Source: an uncultured Anaerolineales bacterium (GTDB lineage Bacteria > Chloroflexota > Anaerolineae > Anaerolineales > Villigracilaceae). Taken from it: DNA of 49,792 nt. The notes beneath the pieces were generated by a model. It was given only the letters and a program-made list of their open reading frames with translations, did not search any database and had not been told where the DNA came from. This document shows positions 17,669-27,011 of the stretch, in pieces (within the stretch, counting starts at the first letter, position 1; each line of letters begins with the position of its first letter). The translations under genes and the position numbers were made by a program. The stretch covers positions 1 to 49,792 of the forward strand of contig CASGHD010000116.1 of assembly GCA_949319575.1 (NCBI GenBank), given 5' to 3'.

Positions 17669-17677
17669 GAATAAATA

Positions 17678-17779
17678 TCCGGGCAGGTGATCGGCGGCGC
17701 CCAGAAACGCTTCCTTACCGTTGCTGTCTTTCGACCCTGGCGGGGTTCGAAAGGTTCTGCCGCGCCGAGCCTGCCCGGA
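17678..17779 (-). ncRNA. ffs: Bacterial small signal recognition particle RNA (4.5S/scRNA type)
   Basis: The minus strand holds the SRP domain IV hairpin, CAGG-GTC-GAAA-GAC-AGCA, i.e. the conserved symmetric loop CAGG/AGCA capped by a GNRA tetraloop, followed by the asymmetric-loop side CGGTAAGG. The RNA ends pair perfectly (TCCGGGCAGG at the 5' end, CCTGCCCGGA at the 3' end), giving a ~102-nt rod without an Alu domain. The tetraloop is GAAA rather than the GGAA of E. coli. It binds Ffh to deliver nascent membrane proteins. A consensus promoter lies at the expected distance. No terminator separates it from the following membrane-protein gene. Confidence 0.88.
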
Positions 17780-17786
17780 CGGGCGA

Positions 17787-17815
17787 AGGATACCCGATGT
17801 GGGGAGGGGTGTCAA
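17787..17815 (-). promoter_or_regulatory. Promoter of the SRP RNA gene
   Basis: The minus strand reads TTGACA, a 17-nt spacer, then TATCCT; the -10 box ends 7 nt before the predicted RNA 5' end at 17779. Confidence 0.8.
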
Positions 17816-17827
17816 TTAGGATGGTGA

Positions 17828-17875
17828 GGAAATTAAATACGAACAGCCAGCGAGCAATCAGCGCTGGCTGTTCGT
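17828..17875 (-). terminator. Intrinsic terminator of the response-regulator gene
   Basis: A 14-bp stem (ACGAACAGCCAGCG against CGCTGGCTGTTCGT) with a 9-nt loop is followed on the minus strand by ATTTAATTT. It lies just after the stop codon of the response regulator. Confidence 0.8.
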
Positions 17876-17883
17876 TCTTGTCA

Positions 17884-18342
17884 TTATCCATTTAAATGCG
17901 CTTGCGTATTCCAGCCGAGCCAGTAATGCAGGAGGTCGTTCATGAGTTGCTTGAATTCGGGGTAGCCGACCGGTTTTACCAGATAACTATTTGCGTGGTT
18001 GTAGTAGGCTCTGGATACATCTTTTTCCGCTTCCGAGGTGGTGAGGATGATCACCGGAATCGCTTTCAGCGTTTCATCTTCTTTGATGGTTTTCAGCACA
18101 TCGATCCCGTCCACCTTGGGCAGGCGCAGGTCGAGCAAAATGATCTGGGGGCGCGTTTTGTTTTCGGGGTTGGAATAGTCGCCTCGATGTTGAAGAAAAT
18201 CAAGCGCCGATTGTCCATCGAAAAAGTGCTGGACTTCGTTCGCGATACGATGCTCTTCGAGGGTGCGGATGACAAGTTCGGCGTGGTCCGCATTATCTTC
18301 CACGAGCATCACAAGGTAGGGTCTCCCGGTAGTTTTCATCAT
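17884..18342 (-). CDS. Single-domain response regulator (CheY-like, Rcp1 type)
   Basis: A 152-residue receiver domain with no output domain. It has the acidic pair in MLVEDNADH, the phospho-acceptor Asp in IILLDLRLPKVDG, the Thr of VIILTTS and the Lys of SYLVKPVG. The loop between the second helix and third strand is long (HRGDYSNPENKTRP), which is typical of Rcp1-type regulators that pair with phytochrome-like or hybrid histidine kinases. No histidine kinase is in the window. ATG codons at 18342 and 18339 are both possible. A repeat element lies upstream and a strong terminator downstream, so it is transcribed alone. Confidence 0.93.
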   Translation of the reverse strand: MMKTTGRPYLVMLVEDNADHAELVIRTLEEHRIANEVQHFFDGQSALDFLQHRGDYSNPENKTRPQIILLDLRLPKVDGIDVLKTIKEDETLKAIPVIILTTSEAEKDVSRAYYNHANSYLVKPVGYPEFKQLMNDLLHYWLGWNTQAHLNG

Positions 18343-18409
18343 AATATCTTGTTGCGGAACATTCTAACTCATTTTCAGTTTTTGGCGTCGCCTAAATTTC
18401 CGGCGCTAG

Positions 18410-18592
18410 CGTTTTTGACGGGAAATGCTTTTTCAAACACAAAGGCTTGCATTGACGGTTCGTCTTTCGCTCACCGTGTCGAAATGGCACGACGGTCACA
18501 AAGGAAAAAACCAAGGAATCCAGACTTTTTTCCCCTTTGTGTACTTTGTGTCCTTCGTGGTGAAGCTCTGTCCCGTTAATTACGGGAGACCT
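18410..18592. repeat. Dispersed intergenic element, copy 2
   Basis: This is the partner of 3731-3874 and begins and ends with the same blocks (GTTTTTGACGGGAAA, TTAATTACGGGAGACC). It differs by about 40 extra bases after the AAACACAAAGG block (TTGCATTGACGGTTCGTC and following) and by a short duplication of the CTTTGTG unit. It sits between the divergent response-regulator gene and the STAS operon. Confidence 0.8.
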
Positions 18593-18635
18593 AAATTTCC
18601 CATAGTCCAAAATAAAACCGACACTACAGACGTGT

Positions 18636-18641
18636 TATAAT
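18636..18641 (+). promoter_or_regulatory. Probable -10 box of the partner-switching operon
   Basis: TATAAT occurs 41 nt before the STAS gene ATG. The -35 region is poor. GGAGG is correctly placed before the start codon. Confidence 0.5.
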
Positions 18642-18682
18642 TTTGGGAGCAAATAACGCTCAGTCAACCTGGAGGATGTATC

Positions 18683-19018
18683 ATGGAAATTACGACTCAG
18701 GAATTCAAACATTGTGAAATGATCAAAGTCAAGGGCCGGGTGGATAGCGCGACGGCTCCGCAACTTGCGCAGACTCTCGAGAAAGCAAACGAGGATGGTA
18801 AATACAAGTTGGTGATGGATATGAGCGAACTGGAATACATGTCCAGCGCGGGGTTCCGCGCCTTGCTTGCCGCTCAACGCAACGCAAAGAAATATAACCG
18901 CGGTGAAGTTGTGCTCGTTGGCGTGCCCGACCGGATCCGTGAAGCGCTTGAACTTGCGGGTTTTACTGAACTTTTCAAAACGTTTGACGATCCCCTTCAG
19001 GCTGTCGGGCATTTCTAA
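18683..19018 (+). CDS. STAS-domain anti-sigma factor antagonist (RsbV/SpoIIAA type)
   Basis: A 111-residue single STAS domain. The phosphorylation-site motif is present as LEYMSSAGFRALL (Ser in the SSAG loop), after the strand YKLVMDMSEL. In partner-switching systems the unphosphorylated antagonist binds the anti-sigma kinase and releases its target, and a PP2C phosphatase dephosphorylates it. Both partners are encoded directly downstream. The start is supported by GGAGG. The target (a sigma factor or other protein) is not encoded in this window. Confidence 0.93.
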   Translation: MEITTQEFKHCEMIKVKGRVDSATAPQLAQTLEKANEDGKYKLVMDMSELEYMSSAGFRALLAAQRNAKKYNRGEVVLVGVPDRIREALELAGFTELFKTFDDPLQAVGHF

Positions 19019-19050
19019 GTAACGGAGCTCCTTTCAGGTTGGAGAAAGAG

Positions 19051-19092
19051 ATGAAGGCAACGAAAGAGAAGCCGCCCTCAGCCACCGGTTGA
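19051..19092 (+). CDS. Possible 13-codon leader peptide in the STAS-HATPase gap
   Basis: The ATG at 19051 has GGAGAAAGAG upstream and reads M-K-A-T-K-E-K-P-P-S-A-T-G-stop. It covers the left arm of the terminator-like hairpin that precedes the HATPase gene, with the stop codon at the start of the right arm. Ribosomes on it would open the hairpin, as in attenuation. This is a geometric argument only; the peptide may be chance. Confidence 0.3.
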   Translation: MKATKEKPPSATG

Positions 19093-19107
19093 GGCGGCTT
19101 CGGTTTT
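19068..19107 (+). terminator. Terminator-like hairpin between the STAS and HATPase genes (possible attenuator)
   Basis: GAAGCCGCC(C)TCA pairs with TGAGGCGGCTTC with one bulge and is followed by GGTTTTAT. It lies inside the operon, six bases before the HATPase ATG, so it could lower expression of the kinase and phosphatase relative to the STAS protein. Confidence 0.7.
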
Positions 19108-19112
19108 ATCGG

Positions 19113-19523
19113 ATGCAAACGGTCCAATTCCCGGCAAAGTTCGAATTCCTCGACGAGATCCGTGAATTTGTGGGAAACATCGCCCGCGAAAACGGATTCA
19201 ACGACAAGGCTGTTTACAACATCCAGCTTGCCGCGGACGAAGCCGCATCGAACGCGATCGAACATGCTTACAATGGAATCACAGACGGGATGCTCGAGAT
19301 CTCCTGCGGAATGGATGCGAACAACCTGACCATTCTATTGGTCGATCACGGCAAATCCTTTGCTCTATCGGACGTGCCGGCGCCGGACATCCATGCTGAT
19401 CTGGGCGATCGAAAGATCGGGGGGTTGGGAATATTTCTCATGCGTAAGTTAATGGACGAAGTTGAGTACCATTCCACCGCGCGCGCCGGCAATACCCTGA
19501 AAATGACCAAACGAAAGGCATAA
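19113..19523 (+). CDS. HATPase-domain serine kinase / anti-sigma factor (RsbW/SpoIIAB type)
   Basis: A 136-residue GHKL ATPase. The N-box is seen in IQLAADEAASNAIEHAYNG, the G1 box in LLVDHGKSF, and the G2-like loop in KIGGLGIFLMRKLMDEVEY. It would phosphorylate the STAS antagonist and, when free, bind its target. The ATG at 19113 is preferred over the TTG at 19089 because that start lies within the terminator stem. No Shine-Dalgarno sequence is present at either start. It ends 2 nt before the phosphatase gene. Confidence 0.92.
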   Translation: MQTVQFPAKFEFLDEIREFVGNIARENGFNDKAVYNIQLAADEAASNAIEHAYNGITDGMLEISCGMDANNLTILLVDHGKSFALSDVPAPDIHADLGDRKIGGLGIFLMRKLMDEVEYHSTARAGNTLKMTKRKA

Positions 19524-19525
19524 GC

Positions 19526-22500
19526 ATGAAGCAGGCGTCATCGTCAGATTGGCGCGACCTTGCCCGTTTGGGGGAGCAACTGCTCAGCGCCGCCTCACTT
19601 GCCCAGCAACGCGCTCACGTTGTGGATATGGCATCGCGCCTGTTGGGCGGTGAAGCGGAGTTGTGGCTGTACGAATCCACCTTTCGATTACCGAACACGA
19701 AATATGCTTCGATCTTTGCTGTTGAACCGACAACCAAGGGTATGCAGCGCGCCATTGCAAGCGGCAGGATCGTTACGGGGAATAAAGGCGGGAAGAAGAA
19801 TGGCGCGGCGCGTCCTGCGTGGGCGTCGATACCCTTGATCGATCGCGGCGCCACTTTGGGGGCGATTCAAATTATTCGCCCCAATGGGCCTGTCTTCAAA
19901 AAGGACGATATCAACCTACTCGAAGGACTGGCAGGCGTTGTCTCTGTGAGTCTTACCGCCTCGCACCGGATCTCGGTGGAACAATTTCGATTGAACCAGT
20001 TGAATCTGGTGAGCCAGGTGAGCGCGCAGATCGCAAATGTGCTGGATGTTAATGAACTTTCGGAGCGCGTCACACAGCTGATCCAGGAAACATTTCATTT
20101 TTATTATGTTGCGATTTTTACCGTCCGTGAAAATTCTTCCGCTAATCTTCGGTTCCGTTCGAGCGCCATGGCGCAACACAAGGGGAAGTCAAAAGTGAAG
20201 GTCGCGCTGGAGGTGAAGATCGGGCAGGGGTTGATCGGGCAAGCCGCGGCGGAGGGGGAACGGATCGTTGTCCCGAACGTGAAAAAGGACCCGCGCTATC
20301 GGCTCATCAAAGCGTTGCCAGAAACACGTTCGGAGGTGGTCATTCCGCTCAAGATTGAAGGGCGGGTGCTTGGCGCGTTGGACGTGCAAAGCGACCTGGT
20401 GAACGCCTTCCACGCGAATGACTTATTGATCCTCAACGCGCTGGCAGATACTATCGCTCGCGCCATCGAAAGCGCGCGACTCTATCGCGACCTGCGCCGC
20501 CATTCGGACCATCTGGCTTTGATCGCCGATGTGGGGAAGAGCGTGAGCGCCTCGTTGGAATTAAATACGCTCATGAAGAATGTGTCCGACCTCATCCACG
20601 AGCGATTTAAGTTCCCGCACGTGCATTTGTTTACCGTGCACCGCAACCGCCGCGTGATCGCGTATCAGGCGGGGAGCGGCGAGCGCGACGCGGGCTCGGA
20701 GGGATTCACGATCTCGATGGATGATTCGCTGGGCATCATTCCCTGGGTGGCGCGCGAAGGCAAAACGGTAGTTGCCAACGATGTGCGAAAGGATAAACGA
20801 TACGTGCCCTCGCCGTTTCCGCCGCAGAATGTCAAATCGGAGATCTGCGTGCCTCTTTTGTACGATGGCGAAATCGTCGGGTTGCTCGATATTCAAGCGG
20901 ATCGCTACAACGCCTTCACCGCAGAGGATAAATTCATGTTCGAGGCGGTGGCAGACCATATTGCTGTTGCCATCCACAATGCCGCGCTGTTTCGCTCGGA
21001 GCAATGGAGGCGGCGCGTGGCAGACAGCCTGCGCGAGGTGGCGGGCTTGATCTCGGCGGATGAAGACGTGGATGACGTGTTGGATGTGATCCTTGCAGAA
21101 TTGGAGCGCAATTTGCCGGTCGATGTGTCTGCGATCTGGCTGTTGGAAGACGAGCAGTTGTATCTTGCCGCGAGCCGCAATATCGATGAAAACCTGCTGG
21201 AGAGTGTGCTGTACGGCTCTGTGGAAGCGTACGATGGGCTGATGCAAGCCGTACATTCGCAGGGCGTCGAGATCCGCAAGCCAAGCGACCCACTTTGGGT
21301 CTCGGGCCTGGCGGCGGGCTTCGACCAGAATTATTCCGCCCTGGCTGTCTCATTGCGCGTGGGTGACCAGCCTTTCGGCGTGATTACCCTCGCGCATAAC
21401 GCGGCGGGTCGATATGGGCGCGAGGCGCAGGCGATTGCGACCACGTTTGCAAGTTACGCGGCTGTCGCCATCGAGAATACCCGGCTGTACGATATTGCGC
21501 AAGAACAGGCGTACGCGTCGGCGGCATTGTTGCAGGTGGCGCAGGCGATCGTCAGCCTGAACGATCTCGATGAAATCCTCGGCACCATCATCCGCATTAT
21601 GCCGATCCTCACCGGCGTGCAACGCGCCGCTTTGTATCAATGGGATGCTTCCGACGAGCAATTTGTGCCCACGCAAAATTACGGGCTGAGCGTTGAAGAT
21701 GAAAGACAATTTTGGGAACGGTCATTTTCAGCGGGCGATTTTCCATTCCTCGATTCATGCCGCGCCGCCATGGGGATGCTGGCGTGTCCGCTTGGGGGGC
21801 AGGGAGGGTTGCAGGAGTGGCTGCCAGCCAGCCCGTCGGAGGAGGCGAATCTTGCCAACCCGAACGCCTTGCTGTTCGCCGTCCCAATTGCGGTCAAGGA
21901 TGCGTTGTACGGCGTGATGCTCATCGAAGAAGCGGAAGGGGGGTTGCGGTTCCGCGCGCGGCGGTTGGAGATTATTACGGGGATCGCGCAACAAGCCGCG
22001 CTGGCGATCCAGAACGATCTCCTCCAAAAGGAGATGGTGGTGCGCGAACGCCTCGAAACGGAAGTGCAGTTGGCTCGCCAAATCCAGCAGACGTTTCTGC
22101 CTGACGCGCTCCCGCAAGTGGATGGCTGGGATTTTTCAGCCCGCTGGAAAACGGCGCGTCAGGTGGGCGGCGATTTCTACGATGTGTTCGACTTGCCCAA
22201 TGGGCGCATCGGTTTGTTCATCGCCGATGTGGCAGACAAGGGTGTGCCTGCGGCGTTGTTCATGGCGCTCACACGGACGTTGGTGCGCGCCGCGGTGCTC
22301 GAAACCGAGTCGCCGGCTGTGGCGTTGGCGCGGGTCAATGAACTGTTGATTCCCGATACGCGCCAGGGGATGTTCGTTACGGGGGTCTACGCGGTGCTGG
22401 ATACCGGAAGCGGCGAGTTGACTTACGTGAATGCGGGGCACAACCCTCCGATCTGGGTGAAACCCGATGGCTCGTTGGAAAAACTCACCCGCACTGCCAT

Positions 22501-22774
22501 TGCCCTCGGCGTTTCTGCGGACCACGCTGTGGAGCAGAAGACGATCGAGTTGTCTACAGGTGATAATATTCTTTTCTACACCGACGGCTTGACCGAATCG
22601 TTCAATAGTGAGGATGATTTCTATGGGGAGGCGCGCCTGATCGATGCGTTGTTGACGAATACCCGCGCGTCGGCATCTGAGTTGATCGATGTGGTGGAAA
22701 AATCCCTGCTCGATTTTATTCAGGATATGCCTCCCGCTGATGATTTGACGATGCTGGCGGTGCGGCGGATGTGA
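19526..22774 (+). CDS. Multi-GAF PP2C-type (SpoIIE/RsbU) phosphatase
   Basis: A 1082-residue cytoplasmic sensor phosphatase. About five GAF-like domains precede the catalytic part (roughly 10-150, 170-320, 335-490, 510-660, 675-835), with repeated signatures such as VVIPLKIEGRVLGALDVQS and ICVPLLYDGEIVGLLDIQ. A connecting helix (ETEVQLARQIQQTFLP) leads to the SpoIIE/PP2C domain (~870-1082) with metal-binding GGDFYDVF, ADVADKGVPAALFMA, FYTDGLTE and PADDLTMLAV. It would dephosphorylate the STAS antagonist in response to ligands of the GAF domains. No membrane helix is present. It is the last gene of the three-gene switch. Confidence 0.94.
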   Translation: MKQASSSDWRDLARLGEQLLSAASLAQQRAHVVDMASRLLGGEAELWLYESTFRLPNTKYASIFAVEPTTKGMQRAIASGRIVTGNKGGKKNGAARPAWASIPLIDRGATLGAIQIIRPNGPVFKKDDINLLEGLAGVVSVSLTASHRISVEQFRLNQLNLVSQVSAQIANVLDVNELSERVTQLIQETFHFYYVAIFTVRENSSANLRFRSSAMAQHKGKSKVKVALEVKIGQGLIGQAAAEGERIVVPNVKKDPRYRLIKALPETRSEVVIPLKIEGRVLGALDVQSDLVNAFHANDLLILNALADTIARAIESARLYRDLRRHSDHLALIADVGKSVSASLELNTLMKNVSDLIHERFKFPHVHLFTVHRNRRVIAYQAGSGERDAGSEGFTISMDDSLGIIPWVAREGKTVVANDVRKDKRYVPSPFPPQNVKSEICVPLLYDGEIVGLLDIQADRYNAFTAEDKFMFEAVADHIAVAIHNAALFRSEQWRRRVADSLREVAGLISADEDVDDVLDVILAELERNLPVDVSAIWLLEDEQLYLAASRNIDENLLESVLYGSVEAYDGLMQAVHSQGVEIRKPSDPLWVSGLAAGFDQNYSALAVSLRVGDQPFGVITLAHNAAGRYGREAQAIATTFASYAAVAIENTRLYDIAQEQAYASAALLQVAQAIVSLNDLDEILGTIIRIMPILTGVQRAALYQWDASDEQFVPTQNYGLSVEDERQFWERSFSAGDFPFLDSCRAAMGMLACPLGGQGGLQEWLPASPSEEANLANPNALLFAVPIAVKDALYGVMLIEEAEGGLRFRARRLEIITGIAQQAALAIQNDLLQKEMVVRERLETEVQLARQIQQTFLPDALPQVDGWDFSARWKTARQVGGDFYDVFDLPNGRIGLFIADVADKGVPAALFMALTRTLVRAAVLETESPAVALARVNELLIPDTRQGMFVTGVYAVLDTGSGELTYVNAGHNPPIWVKPDGSLEKLTRTAIALGVSADHAVEQKTIELSTGDNILFYTDGLTESFNSEDDFYGEARLIDALLTNTRASASELIDVVEKSLLDFIQDMPPADDLTMLAVRRM

Positions 22775-22930
22775 AGCGACGCGCGGGCGATTGCGCTTCC
22801 TGTTTGTTATTATAAAAACTCACTAGCGTACATTTGCACCGCAAAGACCGCAAAGAATGCTAAGAATCCTTTTTAACTGGGCAATCGTAGCGTGTTTGGC
22901 GGTAAAAAACCCTCATGTACGGTAGAGAAT

Positions 22931-22964
22931 TAAAAAAACTCGCTTCCAACACGAAGCGAGTTTT
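22931..22964. terminator. Bidirectional intrinsic terminator
   Basis: AAAACTCGCTTC pairs with GAAGCGAGTTTT across a 6-nt loop. T-rich tracts follow on both strands. It lies between the convergent phosphatase and zinc-ribbon genes. Confidence 0.85.
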
Positions 22965-22988
22965 CGAGTTAACCGTTCGAATCAGATT

Positions 22989-23516
22989 TTATCCTTCTGC
23001 TTTGACTTCCTCCGCGTTTTCATCTTGTAATTTCAACCCGCGCAGGGCAGCGTCTAAACTTGCCGCGTCGCGGCGCGTGCCGGCGGCGGAGGTCCCGCAG
23101 TAGGGGCAGATATTCCACGGCAGTTCCATCAGTTTGTTGCAGTTCTCGCAGTTCTTCTTCAACTTTGTATGGCAGTTCGGGCACACCTGCCAGTCGTCTT
23201 TGACGCGCCGTTCACAGCCGGGGCAGAGCGGTAAGTCTTCGAGAGCCTGGAGCAAGGCTTCTTCTTCAAGAGTCTTTTGGTAATCTTCTTCGAGAGTCTT
23301 CGACGGGCGGAGGATCAAATAGACGAGAATGCCGGGCAGGCTTAACACGGCGACAAGGAGCGTTGCCAGCGTCTGTACGAGAGGGTCGCGCGCGCGCGCG
23401 CGGATATCGCGATACGTCCAAATGACGAGCGCGATCCACAACGCGGCGACAAAGGCGGCGCCGAAACCTGTCAAGACGAGGATGATGTTGCTGAGAAATG
23501 AAGGGTCGAGATTCAT
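22989..23516 (-). CDS. Membrane protein with C-terminal double zinc ribbon
   Basis: A 175-residue protein with two N-terminal membrane helices (ILVLTGFGAAFVAALWIALVI and LATLLVAVLSLPGILVYLI), a short acidic helix, and a cytoplasmic zinc-binding part with four Cys pairs: LPLCPGCERR, VCPNCHTKL, NCENCNKL and ICPYCGTSA. The pairs are arranged as two rubredoxin-like knuckle sets. This DZANK/zinc-ribbon layout is common in Chloroflexota, but no activity is known. It is transcribed alone on the minus strand, with a terminator directly downstream. Confidence 0.82.
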   Translation of the reverse strand: MNLDPSFLSNIILVLTGFGAAFVAALWIALVIWTYRDIRARARDPLVQTLATLLVAVLSLPGILVYLILRPSKTLEEDYQKTLEEEALLQALEDLPLCPGCERRVKDDWQVCPNCHTKLKKNCENCNKLMELPWNICPYCGTSAAGTRRDAASLDAALRGLKLQDENAEEVKAEG

Positions 23517-23595
23517 ACGCTGTCGATATTTTATCTCATATTACGGCAGGCGGGAAAATTGGGATGGGCGAATGTAGTGTGTAAAAATCCTCTTT

Positions 23596-23655
23596 GCCAC
23601 AGAGAACACCGAGACCGCAGAGAGAAAATCTCAAAATCTCTGTGTGCTCTGTGGC
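23596..23655. repeat. CCACAGAG-type palindromic intergenic element
   Basis: GCCACAGAGAACACCGAGACCGCAGAGAG on the left folds onto CTCTGTGTGCTCTGTGGC on the right, with an A/T-rich loop. Related copies lie at 31948-32010 and 38655-38714. Confidence 0.75.
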
Positions 23656-23750
23656 TGTACACACTAGAATAGTCACTCCCGGAAAATTCAACTTCAATGC
23701 GAATTCAGGTTCGGGTATACTTTGCCGCATTCAATTTATAGGAGTCTTAC

Positions 23751-24581
23751 ATGGAATGGCTTACCCAACCCGCAACCTGGATCGCTTTGATCACGTTGAT
23801 CGCGCTCGAACTCGTCCTCGGCGTGGATAATATTATCTTTATTTCGATTCTGGCGGGCAAACTGCCTCTTGCGCAACAAGCGCGCGCGCGCACCACAGGC
23901 ATTGCCCTTGCGGTGATCACGAGGTTGTTATTATTGCTTTCGCTCTCATGGATCATCCAGCTTACAGACCCGGTACTGACTGTGAGGGGTTTCTCCCTTT
24001 CTGAGCGCGATATGATCCTGCTGGTGGGTGGCGTTTTCCTCATCTGGAAAGCCACGCACGAAATTCACGAGAAACTTGAAGGCACGGAAGGACACGCGTC
24101 TGCCAAAGTTCATGCCTCATTTTGGAGTGTGATCGTTCAGATCATGCTGTTGGATATCGTCTTCTCCCTCGACTCGGTCATCACCGCGGTTGGCATGGTG
24201 GATGAACTGCCGATCATGATCGCGGCGGTCATCATTGCCGCTTTGGCAATGATCTTTCTGGCGGCTCCTCTCAGCGCTTTTGTCGAGGGGCATCCTACGA
24301 TCAAGATTCTGGCGCTCAGTTTCTTGTTGCTGATCGGCTTCACGCTTGTCGTCGAAGGTCTCCATGTTCATATTCCGAAGGGATACATTTACTTTGCCAT
24401 GGGCTTCTCTGTGATGGTGGAAGTATTGAATCTGCGCTTGCGCCAGCGCCCTGCCGAACCGATCCAATTGCGCAGCGCGTATCAAGCCGGCGAGCTTGCT
24501 CCTGCGATGGCGGCGTCGACCGCAAAGCCTGGTAGTATAAAAGCGACACCAAAAAAGAAAGCCGCAAAGAAGCGTAAATAA
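23751..24581 (+). CDS. TerC family integral membrane protein (probable metal exporter)
   Basis: A 276-residue protein with about seven membrane helices. The TerC signature is clear: LELVLGVDNIIFISILAGKLP near the N-terminus and LLDIVFSLDSVITAVGMVDELP near residue 135, each with the intramembrane Asp thought to bind metal. Characterised relatives (YkoY, YceF, Alx) export Mn2+ and help to metallate secreted enzymes. The C-terminal ~40 residues are Ala/Lys-rich and cytoplasmic. TATAGGAG precedes the ATG, and TATACT lies about 30 nt upstream as a possible -10. It is followed by a strong terminator and stands alone. Confidence 0.92.
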   Translation: MEWLTQPATWIALITLIALELVLGVDNIIFISILAGKLPLAQQARARTTGIALAVITRLLLLLSLSWIIQLTDPVLTVRGFSLSERDMILLVGGVFLIWKATHEIHEKLEGTEGHASAKVHASFWSVIVQIMLLDIVFSLDSVITAVGMVDELPIMIAAVIIAALAMIFLAAPLSAFVEGHPTIKILALSFLLLIGFTLVVEGLHVHIPKGYIYFAMGFSVMVEVLNLRLRQRPAEPIQLRSAYQAGELAPAMAASTAKPGSIKATPKKKAAKKRK

Positions 24582-24590
24582 CTTCGAATG

Positions 24591-24624
24591 AAAAGGACTT
24601 CCGCATTTCTCGGAAGTCCTTTTT
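24591..24624. terminator. Bidirectional intrinsic terminator
   Basis: AAAAGGACTTCCG pairs with CGGAAGTCCTTTT across a 7-nt loop, followed by T residues. It lies between the convergent terC-like gene and pyrG. Confidence 0.88.
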
Positions 24625-24628
24625 GATT

Positions 24629-24664
24629 CACACTCTCACTGCTCACTGTTCACTGTTCACTGAT
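24629..24664. repeat. CACTGTTCACTG-type simple repeat
   Basis: Tandem-like CACTCTCACTGCTCACTGTTCACTG units. The complementary form (CAGTGAACAGT) occurs inside mfd (29477-29511) and between the tRNA genes (38898-38950). Confidence 0.6.
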
Positions 24665-24677
24665 CGCTTCTTCCACT

Positions 24678-26333
<1,656 letters not shown>

Positions 26334-26337
26334 TCAA

Positions 26338-26371
26338 CGGGAGATTGCTTCGCTCCGCTCGCAACGACATG
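26338..26371. repeat. Half copy of the GTCATTGCGAGGAGCG palindromic element
   Basis: GGGAGATTGCTTCGCTCCGCTCGCAACGACATG matches the right half of the full element at 26871-26962. Confidence 0.65.
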
Positions 26372-26383
26372 ATTAAACGAAAA

Positions 26384-26407
26384 GGGGAGGGCGTTTCAGC
26401 CCTCCCC
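26384..26407 (-). terminator. Intrinsic terminator of the roadblock gene
   Basis: GGGGAGGGC pairs with GCCCTCCCC around a 6-nt loop. On the minus strand it is followed by TTTTCGTTT. Confidence 0.75.
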
Positions 26408-26451
26408 ATCGGGGATTGCAATTCCTGTGAGTTTCTGGCTTTTCTTCGATT

Positions 26452-26826
26452 TCATCCGACCAGTTTCACAATATCCTCGGAAGCGCGTCGCATCTCAAGG
26501 AAGATCAAACCAAGTTTCGCTTCGTGCCGCGCCATGGCGGTCAGAACCGCCTCCTGCCCGATGGACGTCAGCACGATCGATCCCGCATCGCCTTTGATAT
26601 AGACCTGCTCCAACCCGCCGCGCCCCAACTCGGTCGAAATCCGTTCGCCGAGCGAAAGCATCGCCGCCGACATCGCCGACACGCGATCTTCCTCCACGCC
26701 TTGTTGCAACGCCGAAGCCATGATCAACCCGTCCACTGAAACAACCGCCGAAGCCTCGATATCGGGCGCGGCGGCTTGCATGTTGCGCAGGCGTTCAACC
26801 ATTTGGTCGGAGCGGGATTTTGTCAT
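26452..26826 (-). CDS. Roadblock/LC7 domain protein
   Basis: A 124-residue protein made of a single roadblock/LC7 domain: a helix (RLRNMQAAAPDIEASAVVSVDGLIMAS), then RVSAMSAAMLSLGERIS, then strands (QVYIKGDAGSIVLTSIG) and a last helix. Bacterial relatives (MglB type) are partners of small Ras-like GTPases or act in polarity and signalling, but no GTPase gene lies nearby. The ATG at 26826 is supported by AGGAG upstream; the longer track start is not. The gene is monocistronic, with a palindromic repeat upstream and a terminator downstream. Confidence 0.9.
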   Translation of the reverse strand: MTKSRSDQMVERLRNMQAAAPDIEASAVVSVDGLIMASALQQGVEEDRVSAMSAAMLSLGERISTELGRGGLEQVYIKGDAGSIVLTSIGQEAVLTAMARHEAKLGLIFLEMRRASEDIVKLVG

Positions 26827-26870
26827 AACGATTCTCCTAAAATTATCTGCCACAGTTTACCATAAAAAAT

Positions 26871-26962
26871 CATGTCATTGCGAGGAGCGCGCTTGCTTTT
26901 CGCGACGAAGCAATCTCCAACACGGCGAGGAGATTGCTTCGCCTTCGGCTCGCAACGACATG
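26871..26962. repeat. GTCATTGCGAGGAGCG palindromic intergenic element (full copy)
   Basis: The left end CATGTCATTGCGAGGAGCG and right end GGCTCGCAACGACATG are inverted, as are the inner GACGAAGCAATCTCC and GGAGATTGCTTCG. Partial or diverged relatives lie at 26338-26371 and around 8853-8968. Confidence 0.8.
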
Positions 26963-27011
26963 GATTTGTTGACCCTCATTTCTCTTCGTGTTAAACTTGA
27001 ACGTTCGACTA

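Noticed and set aside
17321-17815. Long form of the small membrane protein (164 residues)
   Set aside because: The first 49 codons would lie on the SRP RNA and its promoter; the ATG at 17668 is followed at once by a membrane helix.
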